Shown here one piece after another: positions 8,801 through 15,955 of a DNA stretch of 33,071 nucleotides. Under the pieces are notes generated by a model that was not told the origin of the DNA, searched no databases, and worked only from the letters and a program-made list of their open reading frames with translations. The stretch spans positions 1-33,071 of the forward strand of contig CAKUPH010000015.1 of the NCBI GenBank assembly GCA_934675115.1, read 5' to 3'. The position numbers were made by a program, and so were the translations under genes. How positions within the stretch are numbered: the stretch's first letter is position 1; the number at the start of each line of letters is the position of its first letter. This stretch comes from an uncultured Oscillospiraceae bacterium. Its GTDB lineage: Bacteria > Bacillota > Clostridia > Oscillospirales > Oscillospiraceae.

Positions 8801-9670
8801 TCATAGATTGTCCAGAAACAGCCGGACGGCGGGGTTGGGATTCGCGGTATGCCACGCGATGCAGAATTCCACCTCGGGCAGGCCATCGATCTCCCGGGCC
8901 ACCAGATTGGGGTGCCAGCAGGCGGTGTGCTGCTCGTTGAGGGCCATCATGCCCAGCCCGGCCTCCAGCGCGAACAGCTGGGCGTTGAGGTTGGGATAGG
9001 TCTGCACCTTCGGTTCGAAGCCCGCCCGGATGCAGGCGGCCTCCAGGCTCTGGGACACGTAGCGGCATTCCCCGGTCTCCAGCTCCAGCAGCGGCGTGTC
9101 CCGCAGATCGATGAGCCGCAGGTCCTCCTTGAAGGCCAGCGGATGCTCCCGGGGCAGGATGATGCGGTTTTTCAGCGTTTGCAGCCGGATAAATTCCAGA
9201 TCCTCCACCTGCTCGATCTCCTCCGTGATGGTCACGCCCAGATCCAGTTTGCCGTTGAGCAGCTGCTCCTCGATCTCCCGGAAGGAGCCACGGGTGAGCT
9301 GCACCTGAAGATCCGGATACGCCCGCCGCAGGTAGAGGGATACGTCCCGCAGGTGGCTGTCGAAATGCTGTCCGTCCAGAATGGCGATATTCAGCTGCCC
9401 TGCCGCGCCGGAGCTGATGCGCTCGGCCTCGGCCTTCAGCTCGTCCAGCTTGTCCCCGATCTCCAGAAAGCCGTCGTACATGAGCTGGCCCACCGGCGTG
9501 AGCCGCAGGCCCTTCCACCCCCGGACAAACAGCGGATGGCCCAGCTCTTTTTCCAGCGAGGAGATGTGCCGGCCGAAGGTGGGGGGCGTCATGAACAGCT
9601 TTTCCGCCGCCTCGGAGAAGCTGGCGCTCCGGGCCGCCGTGATAAAGCATTTGATCTGCGTTTCATTCAT
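8801..9670 (-). CDS. LysR-family transcriptional regulator
   Basis: This 289-residue protein has the LysR layout. An N-terminal winged helix-turn-helix (about residues 3-60, with ARSASFSEAAEKLF and PPTFGRHISSLEKELG) is followed by a linker helix and a periplasmic-binding-like effector domain from about 90 to the end. The length is usual for the family. It starts at the ATG of 9670, which has only a weak GGGGCGG site upstream; a second in-frame start is not better. The gene is transcribed away from the YoaK-family gene at 9816, with 145 bases between starts. LysR proteins commonly control the divergent neighbour and themselves, so the YoaK gene is the likely target. The inducer cannot be read from sequence. 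Confidence 0.92.
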   Translation of the reverse strand: MNETQIKCFITAARSASFSEAAEKLFMTPPTFGRHISSLEKELGHPLFVRGWKGLRLTPVGQLMYDGFLEIGDKLDELKAEAERISSGAAGQLNIAILDGQHFDSHLRDVSLYLRRAYPDLQVQLTRGSFREIEEQLLNGKLDLGVTITEEIEQVEDLEFIRLQTLKNRIILPREHPLAFKEDLRLIDLRDTPLLELETGECRYVSQSLEAACIRAGFEPKVQTYPNLNAQLFALEAGLGMMALNEQHTACWHPNLVAREIDGLPEVEFCIAWHTANPNPAVRLFLDNL

Positions 9671-9705
9671 GTTTACCGCCCCGATTCCAAAGTCCGTTTT
9701 TTTCT

Positions 9706-9714
9706 ATTATACCA
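9706..9714 (-). promoter_or_regulatory. lysR promoter (extended -10)
   Basis: On the minus strand TGGTATAAT forms an extended -10 box about 35 bases before the lysR start. There is no good -35 at 17 bases, which fits an extended -10 promoter or one that needs help from an activator. Confidence 0.6.
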
Positions 9715-9750
9715 CCCCGGTCAAGAGGGGATTTTCAGGAGAATCAACTA

Positions 9751-9779
9751 TATACAAGCCGGTCCCGGCGGGGTATAAT
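9751..9779 (+). promoter_or_regulatory. Promoter of the YoaK-family gene
   Basis: TATACA (9751-9756), 17 bases, then TATAAT (9774-9779) lies 36 bases before the GTG start at 9816. The -35 matches consensus at four of six positions, which suits activation by the divergent LysR regulator. Confidence 0.7.
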
Positions 9780-9815
9780 GACTGCGCAATTGATGGGGAA
9801 AGGACGTGAGCACAG

Positions 9816-10538
9816 GTGAAACGCGGGGAAAAGCGCCGGGGGCAGATGTCTGATTCCGTCCCGGTGATGCTGCTGCTCACCCTGTCCGGCGGCCTGCAGG
9901 ACGCCTATTCCTACGGCGTCCGAGGCAAGGTGTTTGCCAACGCCCAGACAGGCAACATCGTGCTGTTCAGCGAGCATCTGTTCAGCGGGGAGTTTTCCGA
10001 CTGCCTGCGCTATTTTGTCCCGGTACTGTTTTTCGCGCTGGGCGTGGCCGCGGCGGAGCAGCTCCGGGCCCGGTGCGGCCGGTACCGATGCATCCATTGG
10101 CGGCAGCTGGTGGCGGGGGCGGAAATGCTCCTGCTGTTTGCGGTGGGCTTCATGCCGGAGGGGCTGAACTGGCTGGCCAACGCCCTGACGTCCTTCTCCT
10201 GCGCCATGCAGGTGCAGGCATTCCGCAAGGTCAACGGCAGCGCTTACGCCAGCACCATGTGCATCGGCAATCTCCGCAGCGGCATGGAACACCTGAGCCG
10301 CTACGCCCGCACCGGCGAGAGGGAGCACCTGCGAAACGGCGGACGGTATCTGGGCATCATTCTGGTGTTTGCCCTGGGGGCGGGCTTGGGCGGTCTGCTG
10401 TGCGGCGCGCTGGGCCGCCGGGCCATCTGGATCTCCTGCCTGCTGCTGGCGGCGGGCTTCGGGCTGATGTTCCTGCCGGAGGAAAAGGAACTGCTCCGGG
10501 AGCTGGAGCAGGAAGCGGCAGAAAAAGCGGAGCAATAA
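9816..10538 (+). CDS. YoaK/DUF1275 family membrane protein
   Basis: This 240-residue membrane protein belongs to the YoaK (DUF1275) family. The N-terminal signature is visible: LTLSGGLQDAYSYG, then NAQTGNIV, the family's most conserved stretch. Several hydrophobic segments follow, such as RYFVPVLFFALGVAAAEQL, ILVFALGAGLGGLLCGAL and ISCLLLAAGFGLMFL, consistent with about six membrane helices. The molecular role of the family is not established; a transporter is often suggested. The GTG at 9816 has AAAGGA 11 bases upstream. The ATG at 9846, just before the conserved part, is the alternative start. The gene stands alone after a LysR-facing promoter and ends in a strong terminator, so it is probably a LysR-controlled single-gene unit. 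Confidence 0.9.
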   Translation: MKRGEKRRGQMSDSVPVMLLLTLSGGLQDAYSYGVRGKVFANAQTGNIVLFSEHLFSGEFSDCLRYFVPVLFFALGVAAAEQLRARCGRYRCIHWRQLVAGAEMLLLFAVGFMPEGLNWLANALTSFSCAMQVQAFRKVNGSAYASTMCIGNLRSGMEHLSRYARTGEREHLRNGGRYLGIILVFALGAGLGGLLCGALGRRAIWISCLLLAAGFGLMFLPEEKELLRELEQEAAEKAEQ

Positions 10539-10540
10539 CA

Positions 10541-10574
10541 CGCCGGAGCGGGCGTAGCCCGCTCCGGCGTTTTG
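10541..10574 (+). terminator. Terminator after the YoaK-family gene
   Basis: A perfect 13-base-pair GC-rich stem (CGCCGGAGCGGGC, loop GTA) is followed by TTTT, three bases after the stop codon. Confidence 0.92.
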
Positions 10575-10830
10575 CGCAGCAAAACCTTGACGCAGACGCT
10601 TTTTAATGGCCTGTCTGGCTATAACGACCTCCATTGGAGCGGCAGCGGAAATAGAATGGCAATGTCTTACCGAAGAAGTTTTTTGCCGTCAGGGGCAGAA
10701 GGGGAAAGGATTTTGGCGCACCCTTTCGGCGTATTTTCTTTGGCGGTTCGACACCGTTTCTTTTGTACGCAATCAAAAGAAATGGGGTCGAGAAAAAACT
10801 TTGCCGCTTTTCCGGCGAATACGGAAAACC
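10575..10830. other. Non-coding stretch left of the tRNA-Leu pair
   Basis: No gene can be supported here. It contains one clear small hairpin, TTTCTTTTG at 10757-10765 pairing with CAAAAGAAA at 10774-10782. The 15-mer TTTTGCGCAGCAAAA at 10570-10584 recurs as its reverse complement at 11290-11304, on the other side of the tRNA pair. Short reading frames exist but have no ribosome site or recognisable product. Confidence 0.6.
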
Positions 10831-10870
10831 AGCAAAAAAGGTCACGACTTTCGTCGTGACCTTTTTTGCT
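10831..10870 (-). terminator. Terminator of tRNA-Leu(CAG)
   Basis: An 18-base-pair perfect stem (10831-10848 with 10853-10870) has a core of GTCACGAC/GTCGTGAC and ends in A6/T6 arms. Its first base on the minus strand is the last A of the encoded CCA end, so the tRNA runs straight into the terminator. Confidence 0.88.
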
Positions 10871-10956
10871 GGTGCGCGAGGCGGGAGTCGAACCCGCACG
10901 CCCTTGCGAGCACTGGCACCTGAAGCCAGCGAGTCTACCAATTCCACCACTCGCGC
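10870..10956 (-). tRNA. tRNA-Leu (anticodon CAG)
   Basis: This is an 87-base tRNA including an encoded CCA. The acceptor arm pairs GCGCGAG with CTCGCGC, followed by A and CCA. The anticodon stem CTGGC/GCCAG encloses TTCAGGT, giving anticodon CAG, which reads CUG leucine codons. The long variable arm (TGCTCGCAAGGGCGT region) is as expected for tRNA-Leu, and the T-arm GCGGG-TTCGACT-CCCGC is regular. CUG is heavily used in the genes of this window. Confidence 0.97.
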
Positions 10957-10984
10957 AAGTGGTGCACTCATCAGCGCAGGACTT

Positions 10985-11013
10985 ATAATACCATGTGATT
11001 CTTTCTTTGTCAA
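10985..11013 (-). promoter_or_regulatory. Promoter of tRNA-Leu(CAG)
   Basis: On the minus strand a perfect TTGACA (11008-11013) is followed by 17 bases and TATTAT (10985-10990). The -10 lies 28 bases before the tRNA 5' end. Confidence 0.88.
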
Positions 11014-11027
11014 CACTTTTTTTGCTC

Positions 11028-11056
11028 TTGACAAAATTCTTTTTTTACAATATAAT
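11028..11056 (+). promoter_or_regulatory. Promoter of tRNA-Leu(GAG), full consensus
   Basis: A perfect TTGACA (11028-11033), 17 bases, then a perfect TATAAT (11051-11056) lies 31 bases before the tRNA. Its -35 is only 14 bases from the -35 of the divergent tRNA promoter. Confidence 0.93.
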
Positions 11057-11087
11057 AAACAAGCTGTGAGGGACAGCCCTCATAAAT

Positions 11088-11173
11088 GCGGATGTGCTGG
11101 AACTGGTAGACTGGCTAGCTTGAGGTGCTAGTGGCTTATGGCCGTACGGGTTCGAGTCCCGTCATCCGCACCA
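11088..11173 (+). tRNA. tRNA-Leu (anticodon GAG)
   Basis: This is an 86-base tRNA with an encoded CCA. The acceptor arm pairs GCGGATG with CATCCGC. The anticodon stem CTAGC/GCTAG encloses TTGAGGT, giving anticodon GAG, which reads CUC and CUU leucine codons. A long variable arm and the T-arm ACGGG-TTCGAGT-CCCGT are present. Confidence 0.97.
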
Positions 11174-11215
11174 AAAAGAAAGACACGACTTAAGTCGTGT
11201 CTTTCTTTTTGGGTT
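11171..11215 (+). terminator. Terminator of tRNA-Leu(GAG)
   Basis: A perfect 42-base palindrome (11171-11212) begins with the CC of the tRNA's CCA end and has a core of GACACGACTT/AAGTCGTGTC. The T-rich right arm (CTTTCTTTTT) acts as the U-tract. Its core resembles the core of the other tRNA terminator. Confidence 0.88.
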
Positions 11216-11460
11216 TCGACCGCTTGTGCGGTCTCCACCCCAAGGGTGATTCCGATGCTTGGGCGAAATGAATTCGCCCTCCGCCAAGATTTTGCTGCGC
11301 AAAACGCTTGTGACGATGCAAAAGCGCCGCCCCACTGCGTGGGGCCAGACGCTGATACAACGCTGCGTCAGAACAAGGTTCACTTTGCTCCGGTGTTTTT
11401 TATTGTAATGCCAAAAGAGCCGCCGCACCGGTCTGCGAACAGGGCATTTTCATGTTTGTG
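11216..11460. other. Non-coding stretch right of the tRNA-Leu pair
   Basis: No gene is supported. A hairpin CCCCAC-TGC-GTGGGG lies at 11330-11344, and the reverse-complement partner of the 15-mer at 10570-10584 lies at 11290-11304. No clear terminator for the PAP2 gene, which ends at 11461 on the minus strand, could be recognised here. Confidence 0.5.
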
Positions 11461-12180
11461 TTATAGTTCCGGCGACTTTTCCGGGCCTTTCCGGCCCATC
11501 CGGGCGGAGACGGCATAGCGCTCCGGTGCGCGGTACACCAGCACGTAGGCCACAGAGCACACCAGCACGGCGGCCACCAGATCCAGAATGGAGTGCTGCT
11601 TGAGGAAGATGGTGGAGATGCTGATGAGGACGGTAGACACAAGGAATCCGAAGTGCCACAGCGGCGTGCAGAACCGCTTGATGTCCCGGGAGGCGAAGTA
11701 CACCGCCAGCGAGCCGATGACGTGGAGGGACGGGCAGACGTTGGTGTTGGTGTCAAAGGCGTAGAACGCCGTCATGAACCGGGTGAGGATGTTGTCCCGC
11801 TCAAAGCTCATGGGCCGCATGTACTGGCAGTTGGGGTAGAGGAAATAGATGAGCAGAGCGGTGGAATAGGTAAAGACAATGAACTTCATCATCCGCTTGA
11901 AGGCGGGAATGTCGTACAGCAGGGTGTAGGCGTGCATCCCCACCAGAAAGACGAACCAGAACAGATAGGGGAACACGAACCACTCGCAGAAGGGCACGTA
12001 GTTGTCCAGCGTGCAGTGCATGGGGTGGTAGTAGGCCACGCGGATAAACCGTTCGGCGTACAGGAACAGCGCGCCGAACACAGGCCAGTATAACAGCAGC
12101 TTCAAATGCCGGAATTCATCGGTGTTCAGCCGGTTGAGACGGAACTTCCGGTAATCGACCACAGGGCGTTTCATCAGCAT
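11461..12180 (-). CDS. PAP2-family membrane phosphatase
   Basis: This 239-residue integral membrane protein has about six hydrophobic segments. The PAP2 (phosphatidic acid phosphatase 2) motifs are seen as CPSLHV (149-154, with His153) and KQHSILD (194-200, with the catalytic His196 and Asp200). The first, more variable motif is not obvious. Members remove phosphate from lipid phosphates or undecaprenyl pyrophosphate at the membrane. A GGAGG site precedes two candidate starts, ATG at 12180 (4 bases away) and ATG at 12174 (10 bases away); the second is better spaced. It has its own promoter but lies beside a glycolipid glycosyltransferase and a flippase-like gene on the same strand, which suggests a lipid substrate. 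The exact substrate is unknown. Confidence 0.88.
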   Translation of the reverse strand: MLMKRPVVDYRKFRLNRLNTDEFRHLKLLLYWPVFGALFLYAERFIRVAYYHPMHCTLDNYVPFCEWFVFPYLFWFVFLVGMHAYTLLYDIPAFKRMMKFIVFTYSTALLIYFLYPNCQYMRPMSFERDNILTRFMTAFYAFDTNTNVCPSLHVIGSLAVYFASRDIKRFCTPLWHFGFLVSTVLISISTIFLKQHSILDLVAAVLVCSVAYVLVYRAPERYAVSARMGRKGPEKSPEL

Positions 12181-12262
12181 CTATCCTCCATCCGGCCCGT
12201 GAAAGCGCGGGGCCGCATATCGCATATATACCATAATCTCTTCAATCTCATTTGCGAGAGAT

Positions 12263-12291
12263 ATTATACTGATGAGCCGGGTAAAAAGAAA
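12263..12291 (-). promoter_or_regulatory. Promoter of the PAP2 gene
   Basis: A perfect TATAAT (12263-12268 on the minus strand) sits 83 bases before the PAP2 start. The hexamer 17 bases upstream is a weak TTTCTT in an AT-rich tract. Confidence 0.6.
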
Positions 12292-12346
12292 GAGAAAAAT
12301 TCTTAAAATTTTCGCAATTTTTTTGACTTCTGATGGACAAATGACC

Positions 12347-12384
12347 AAACCCCCGCCGCTTTTCCGGAAAACGGCGGGGGTTTT
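12347..12384 (-). terminator. Terminator after the flippase-like gene
   Basis: CCCCCGCCG (12350-12358) pairs with CGGCGGGGG (12372-12380), closed further by TTTTCCGGAAAA in the loop. On the minus strand a TTTGG run follows. It lies just after the stop at 12402. The plus strand also has TTTT after the stem, so it may work both ways. Confidence 0.8.
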
Positions 12385-12401
12385 GCGTATATGCGGGAAA
12401 T

Positions 12402-13469
12402 TCAGGCCGCCAGATCCTCCGGCTCCGAGGGGGAAGCGGACTGCTCCGCGCCGCCCCGGGGACGGAAGCGGAAGTGGACGACGGCGGTGAGAATACCGGT
12501 GGCAAGCAGCACCAGATAGCAGCTCACCGTCCGGCTGAGGATCATGGCTGGGGCCACAAGCGACGCGCCGAACACGAAGGCGAAGGCCCGGAGGAACACG
12601 TTTTCCGCCGCTCCCGCCGCGCCGGGGAGGGGGAGATAGCCCACGGCGATGGTGCACAGCACCTGAAGGGCAAAGGCCGTCCAGAAGGACACGCCGGACA
12701 GGTGGAAGGACAGGTAGACCATATACGGCACCGCGTAGGAGCAGGCCAGCTGCCCGCAGCCCAGCAGCAGCACCCGGGGCAGCAGCCCGGGGGAGGAGCG
12801 GATGAGCCGCGCCCCCTGTCCGTAGCGCTCCAGCTGCTCCGCCAGCCTATCCTCCAGCGCCGCCCGGTCGAGGCCGGGCCGGGCGCGGACGGCAAGGCCG
12901 ATGCCCCACAGGCACACCCGGCGCACCGGGCCGGGGAGAAAGAGAAACAGCGCCATGGCCACGTTCAGCGCCACAAAAATGGCGAAGCCCAGCCCCAGCA
13001 GGAAACTGACCTTTCCCCCCAGAATGTCGGTGATGCCCGGGCAGGTGAGGAGGGTCAGCGCCCCGAAGAGCACCGTGGCCGTGTGGTAGGCGATGGTGAT
13101 GAGCAGCATGTCGATGGTCCCGTGGACCACGGGGACGCCATCCCGCTTCATGTAGTAGACCTGAGCGGGCTGCCCGCCGGTGGCGGATGGGGTGATGTTG
13201 CTGAAAAAGAACCCGGTGCAGGAGTAGAAGCAGCACCGGCGGTAGGGCTGGGGGGAGCCCACCGCCCGGAGGATCAGGTGGGTGGACCGGGCCTCGCAGC
13301 CGATGAACACCGCCATCAGCCCCAGCCCCAGCAGCAGGAACCGCCAGTCGGCGGAGCCCAGCGCGTGGGCCAGCTGGCCGGGGGTCTGGCTCTGAAAGAC
13401 GGTGCGGGCCGTCCAGCCCAGCAGCACGGCCATGACGGCCAGCCAGATGAGATTTTTCTTGTTTTTCAC
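12402..13469 (-). CDS. Flippase-like membrane protein (UPF0104/LPG synthase TM family)
   Basis: This 355-residue multi-pass membrane protein matches the flippase-like domain family (UPF0104/AglD/MprF transmembrane region). The opening LIWLAVMAVLLGWTARTVF helix is followed by the family hallmark stretch around FFFSNITPSATGGQPAQVYYM (NxTPxxxGG). The late YLPLPGAAGAAENVF, a PxPGxxGxxE motif, is also characteristic. About eight membrane helices are present. The start is GTG at 13469, chosen because GGGGAGG lies eight bases upstream; the frame stays open much further, but that part is antisense-type shadow over the neighbouring glycosyltransferase. It is 65 bases downstream of that glycosyltransferase and probably shares its transcript. 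A role in moving or handling membrane lipids is likely but inferred. Confidence 0.9.
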   Translation of the reverse strand: MKNKKNLIWLAVMAVLLGWTARTVFQSQTPGQLAHALGSADWRFLLLGLGLMAVFIGCEARSTHLILRAVGSPQPYRRCCFYSCTGFFFSNITPSATGGQPAQVYYMKRDGVPVVHGTIDMLLITIAYHTATVLFGALTLLTCPGITDILGGKVSFLLGLGFAIFVALNVAMALFLFLPGPVRRVCLWGIGLAVRARPGLDRAALEDRLAEQLERYGQGARLIRSSPGLLPRVLLLGCGQLACSYAVPYMVYLSFHLSGVSFWTAFALQVLCTIAVGYLPLPGAAGAAENVFLRAFAFVFGASLVAPAMILSRTVSCYLVLLATGILTAVVHFRFRPRGGAEQSASPSEPEDLAA

Positions 13470-13534
13470 GGAAATGACCTCCCCGCGGCCCCCGGGGCCG
13501 GTCGAGTCTGCGTTTATATTATGCCCGGAACGGT

Positions 13535-14617
13535 TCAGGCGTACATGGGCTGGGCCCCGCGGTCCGCCAGCCGCTCCACCACAAGGCTCGCCGCCTGACG
13601 GCGCAGGGACGTGCTCATCCGGTCCATGGCGGCGCCCATCCGCCCCAGCAGGGCGTCGTCGTAAATGCAGTCCCGGATGGCGGCCAGACAGTCGCTCTCG
13701 TCCTTGGGCACCACCCGGGCCATGCCGTGGGCGGTGAGGAACCGGGCGTTTTCCTGCTCCTGCGCCAGAAACGGCTCCCACGCCAGCATGGGCAGCCGGG
13801 CGGCGATGGCCTCGAAGGTGGTGATGCCGCCGGGCTTGGACAGCATCAGGTGGGCCCGGGCCATGTAGTCGGCCACCCGGTCGGTAAAGGCGACGACCTC
13901 GATGTTGGGGTACTTCCCGGCCAGACGGTTGTAGAGCTTTTCGTTTTTCCCCGTCAGGATGGTGGTATGTACCCCGGGCAGGGCGTTGAGTGCCTCGTAG
14001 AAGGAGTCCTTCCGGGGCATGAGCCCCAGCCCGCCGCCCATGATGAGCAGCTCCCGCCGACCGCCTTCGGGCCGGGTGGAGCCGGCGAACCGGGCCCGGA
14101 CGGGGATGCCGGTGACGGCTGCCCGGCTGGGGTCCACGCCCTTGGCCCGCAGCGCGTCCCGGACGGAGGCGGAGGGAACGAGATAGCAGTCCGTCCCCGG
14201 ATGGAGCCACTCGGAGTGGGCGGTGACGTCGGTGATGCAGGTGATGAGGGGCAGGGCGGAGCCGTACTCCGCCTTGTACCGGGCGGCCACGCCGGAGCAC
14301 ACCGGGTGGGTGGACAGGACGGCGTCCGGCCGGACCTCGTCCAGCAGCATGGCCAGCCGCCGGGTGAACTGCCCGGCCAGCGGAACCTCGCCCGGGGTGT
14401 TCCGGGTCATGCGGTGGAACAGGTTGTAGATGCCGCCGCCGTAGGTGACCAGCAGGTTAAAGCCCCGGTACAGCGCCGGGGCAATGTCGGGCATGGCGTA
14501 ATCAAAAAAGTCAATGACCTGAGCGTGATGCCCGTCCCGCTCCAGCTGCTCCTGAAGGGACAGGGCGGCGGACCAGTGGCCCATGCCGAATTTTCCGGTG
14601 AGGATCAGGATCTCCAT
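13535..14617 (-). CDS. MGDG synthase-like glycolipid glycosyltransferase
   Basis: This 360-residue GT28-type glycosyltransferase transfers a sugar from a nucleotide sugar, probably to diacylglycerol. The N-terminal half has the MGDG-synthase signature TGKFGMGHWSAALSL, matching the G-x-GH-xx-AA pattern. Next come STHPVCSG and TCITDVTAHSEW, as in UgtP and plant MGD enzymes. The C-terminal half carries the sugar-nucleotide motif KPGGITTFEAIAARLPMLAW and the Gln/Glu pair in AQEQENA. AGGAGG lies ten bases before the ATG. Bacterial relatives make mono- and diglucosyldiacylglycerol, membrane lipids and teichoic-acid anchors. The neighbouring flippase-like and PAP2 genes fit a membrane-lipid role. 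Which sugar is used cannot be told. Confidence 0.9.
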   Translation of the reverse strand: MEILILTGKFGMGHWSAALSLQEQLERDGHHAQVIDFFDYAMPDIAPALYRGFNLLVTYGGGIYNLFHRMTRNTPGEVPLAGQFTRRLAMLLDEVRPDAVLSTHPVCSGVAARYKAEYGSALPLITCITDVTAHSEWLHPGTDCYLVPSASVRDALRAKGVDPSRAAVTGIPVRARFAGSTRPEGGRRELLIMGGGLGLMPRKDSFYEALNALPGVHTTILTGKNEKLYNRLAGKYPNIEVVAFTDRVADYMARAHLMLSKPGGITTFEAIAARLPMLAWEPFLAQEQENARFLTAHGMARVVPKDESDCLAAIRDCIYDDALLGRMGAAMDRMSTSLRRQAASLVVERLADRGAQPMYA

Positions 14618-14692
14618 GTCGTCCGCGCCTCCTTTGGTTCCGTCAGATTTTGCGCGGGGCTGCGCGTGCCCGCGCCCCCGGCTGTCAGGGAC

Positions 14693-14721
14693 AGTATACC
14701 CGCCCCACCTTTAGAATCAGG
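14693..14721 (-). promoter_or_regulatory. Possible promoter of the glycosyltransferase-flippase pair
   Basis: TATACT (14693-14698 on the minus strand) lies about 75 bases before the glycosyltransferase start. The -35 (CTGATT, 17 bases upstream) is poor. Confidence 0.4.
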
Positions 14722-14823
14722 GGGGAAAAGCTTTAAGATACGGTTAAGAAAGCCTTAAAAAGCGGGAGCGGCACAAAAAAAGTCCGGGACGCGCCGGAAA
14801 ACCGCCCCAACCGCCGAAAACAG

Positions 14824-14852
14824 TTGCAAACAGCCGGAAATGCCGGTATAAT
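14824..14852 (+). promoter_or_regulatory. Promoter of the HAD phosphatase gene
   Basis: TTGCAA (14824-14829), 17 bases, then a perfect TATAAT (14847-14852) precedes the start at 14902 by 49 bases. The same TTGCAA-17-TATAAT combination serves recJ at 26606. Confidence 0.85.
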
Positions 14853-14901
14853 GGCGGCTGACGCGCCCGGTTGGGGCGGAGACAAAGGAGAGCTGAAAGC
14901 C

Positions 14902-15693
14902 ATGAGACGGCGCATGATCTTTTTCGATATTGACGGCACGCTGGTGGACGGTACCACCCGCGTCATCCCGGACAGCACCGCGGCGGCCATCTGCCGGGCC
15001 CGGGAGCTGGGCCATCTGGTATACATCAACAGCGGGCGGCCCATCTGCGGCGTGGACCCCCGGGTGAAGGCCATCGGCTTCGACGGCTTCGCGTGCAGCT
15101 GCGGCATTTACGTGGAGGACGGCGGCGAGGTCGTTTTCCACCGGAGGCTCAGCCGGGAGACTCAGGACCACGTGGTGGAGTTGGTGCGGAAGCACGACTA
15201 TCAGGTGATGTACGAGGGGGCGGAGCACGTCTACTTCGACCTCACCCGGCCCCTGTCCCCCTTCATCGCGGCGGAGAAGAAATATTACTCCGCCATGGGG
15301 CTGGACACCGACGGCGACCCCGGCGATCCCGCCTCGTCCTTCGACAAGTTCGTGGTGTGGACGAATACGCCGGAGGACCGGGCGGAGTTTTTCAAAGAGG
15401 TGGCCCCGGAGTTCGGCATCATCGAGCGGGAGGGCACGCTGGTGGAGCTGGTGAGCCGGGGCTGCTCCAAGGGGACGGCCATGGACCTGCTCATGGCCCG
15501 CCACGGCGTGGACCGGGCGGACTGCGTCGCCATCGGGGACAGCACCAACGACCTGTCCATGCTGGAGGCGGCGGGGATGAGCGTGGCTATGGGCAGCGGC
15601 GACCCCCGCATTTTCGGCAAGGTGGACTACGTCACCGCGTCCCTCGCGGACGGCGGCATCGCTCAGGCGCTGGAGCATCTTGGCGTGATCTGA
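14902..15693 (+). CDS. Cof-type HAD-superfamily hydrolase
   Basis: This 263-residue phosphatase belongs to the HAD superfamily, Cof (IIB) subfamily. Motif I is FDIDGTLVDG with the nucleophile Asp9 and Asp11, followed by the Thr/Ser motif INSGRP. Motif III Lys comes from SKGTAMDLL, and motif IV is GDSTNDLSML (Asp213 and Asp217). The large cap between motifs II and III is the Cof cap. Members dephosphorylate sugar phosphates, pyridoxal phosphate or flavin precursors, and substrate range is broad, so none is assigned. I placed the start at 14902, after an AAAGGAG site. The frame is open further upstream but that part overlaps the promoter. ATG at 14914 is a shorter alternative. The gene is a single unit ended by a terminator at 15781. 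Confidence 0.93.
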   Translation: MRRRMIFFDIDGTLVDGTTRVIPDSTAAAICRARELGHLVYINSGRPICGVDPRVKAIGFDGFACSCGIYVEDGGEVVFHRRLSRETQDHVVELVRKHDYQVMYEGAEHVYFDLTRPLSPFIAAEKKYYSAMGLDTDGDPGDPASSFDKFVVWTNTPEDRAEFFKEVAPEFGIIEREGTLVELVSRGCSKGTAMDLLMARHGVDRADCVAIGDSTNDLSMLEAAGMSVAMGSGDPRIFGKVDYVTASLADGGIAQALEHLGVI

Positions 15694-15780
15694 GGAGCAA
15701 AGGCACAGATTTCGGACTGTTTTTAATTTTTTGCGGCAAACGGCGCAGCGAAGCGGAAAAACTCAACATAACAGAAACGC

Positions 15781-15817
15781 GGGGGCTTCCGGCCATTTAG
15801 ACGGAAGCCCCCATTTT
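15781..15817 (+). terminator. Terminator after the HAD gene
   Basis: GGGGGCTTCCG (15781-15791) pairs with CGGAAGCCCCC (15802-15812) around a 10-base loop and is followed by ATTTTC. Confidence 0.85.
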
Positions 15818-15882
15818 CGCGCCCCGCGATTTTTACAGGAACCGGCCGGGAGATTTTTATCCCCGCCTTGTTTTGTTCATAA

Positions 15883-15910
15883 TTGAATGGTACAATATCA
15901 AAGATATACT
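15883..15910 (+). promoter_or_regulatory. miaB promoter
   Basis: TTGAAT (15883-15888), 16 bases, then TATACT (15905-15910) lies 45 bases before the TTG start of miaB. Confidence 0.7.
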
Positions 15911-15955
15911 GGGCGGCTGTGCGCCGCAAACCTATTGTATTTGGAGTGAAACACT

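Noticed and set aside
13470..14300. N-terminal extension of the flippase-like gene
   Set aside because: The extension overlaps the glycosyltransferase in another frame; the GTG at 13469 has a good ribosome site and homology begins there.
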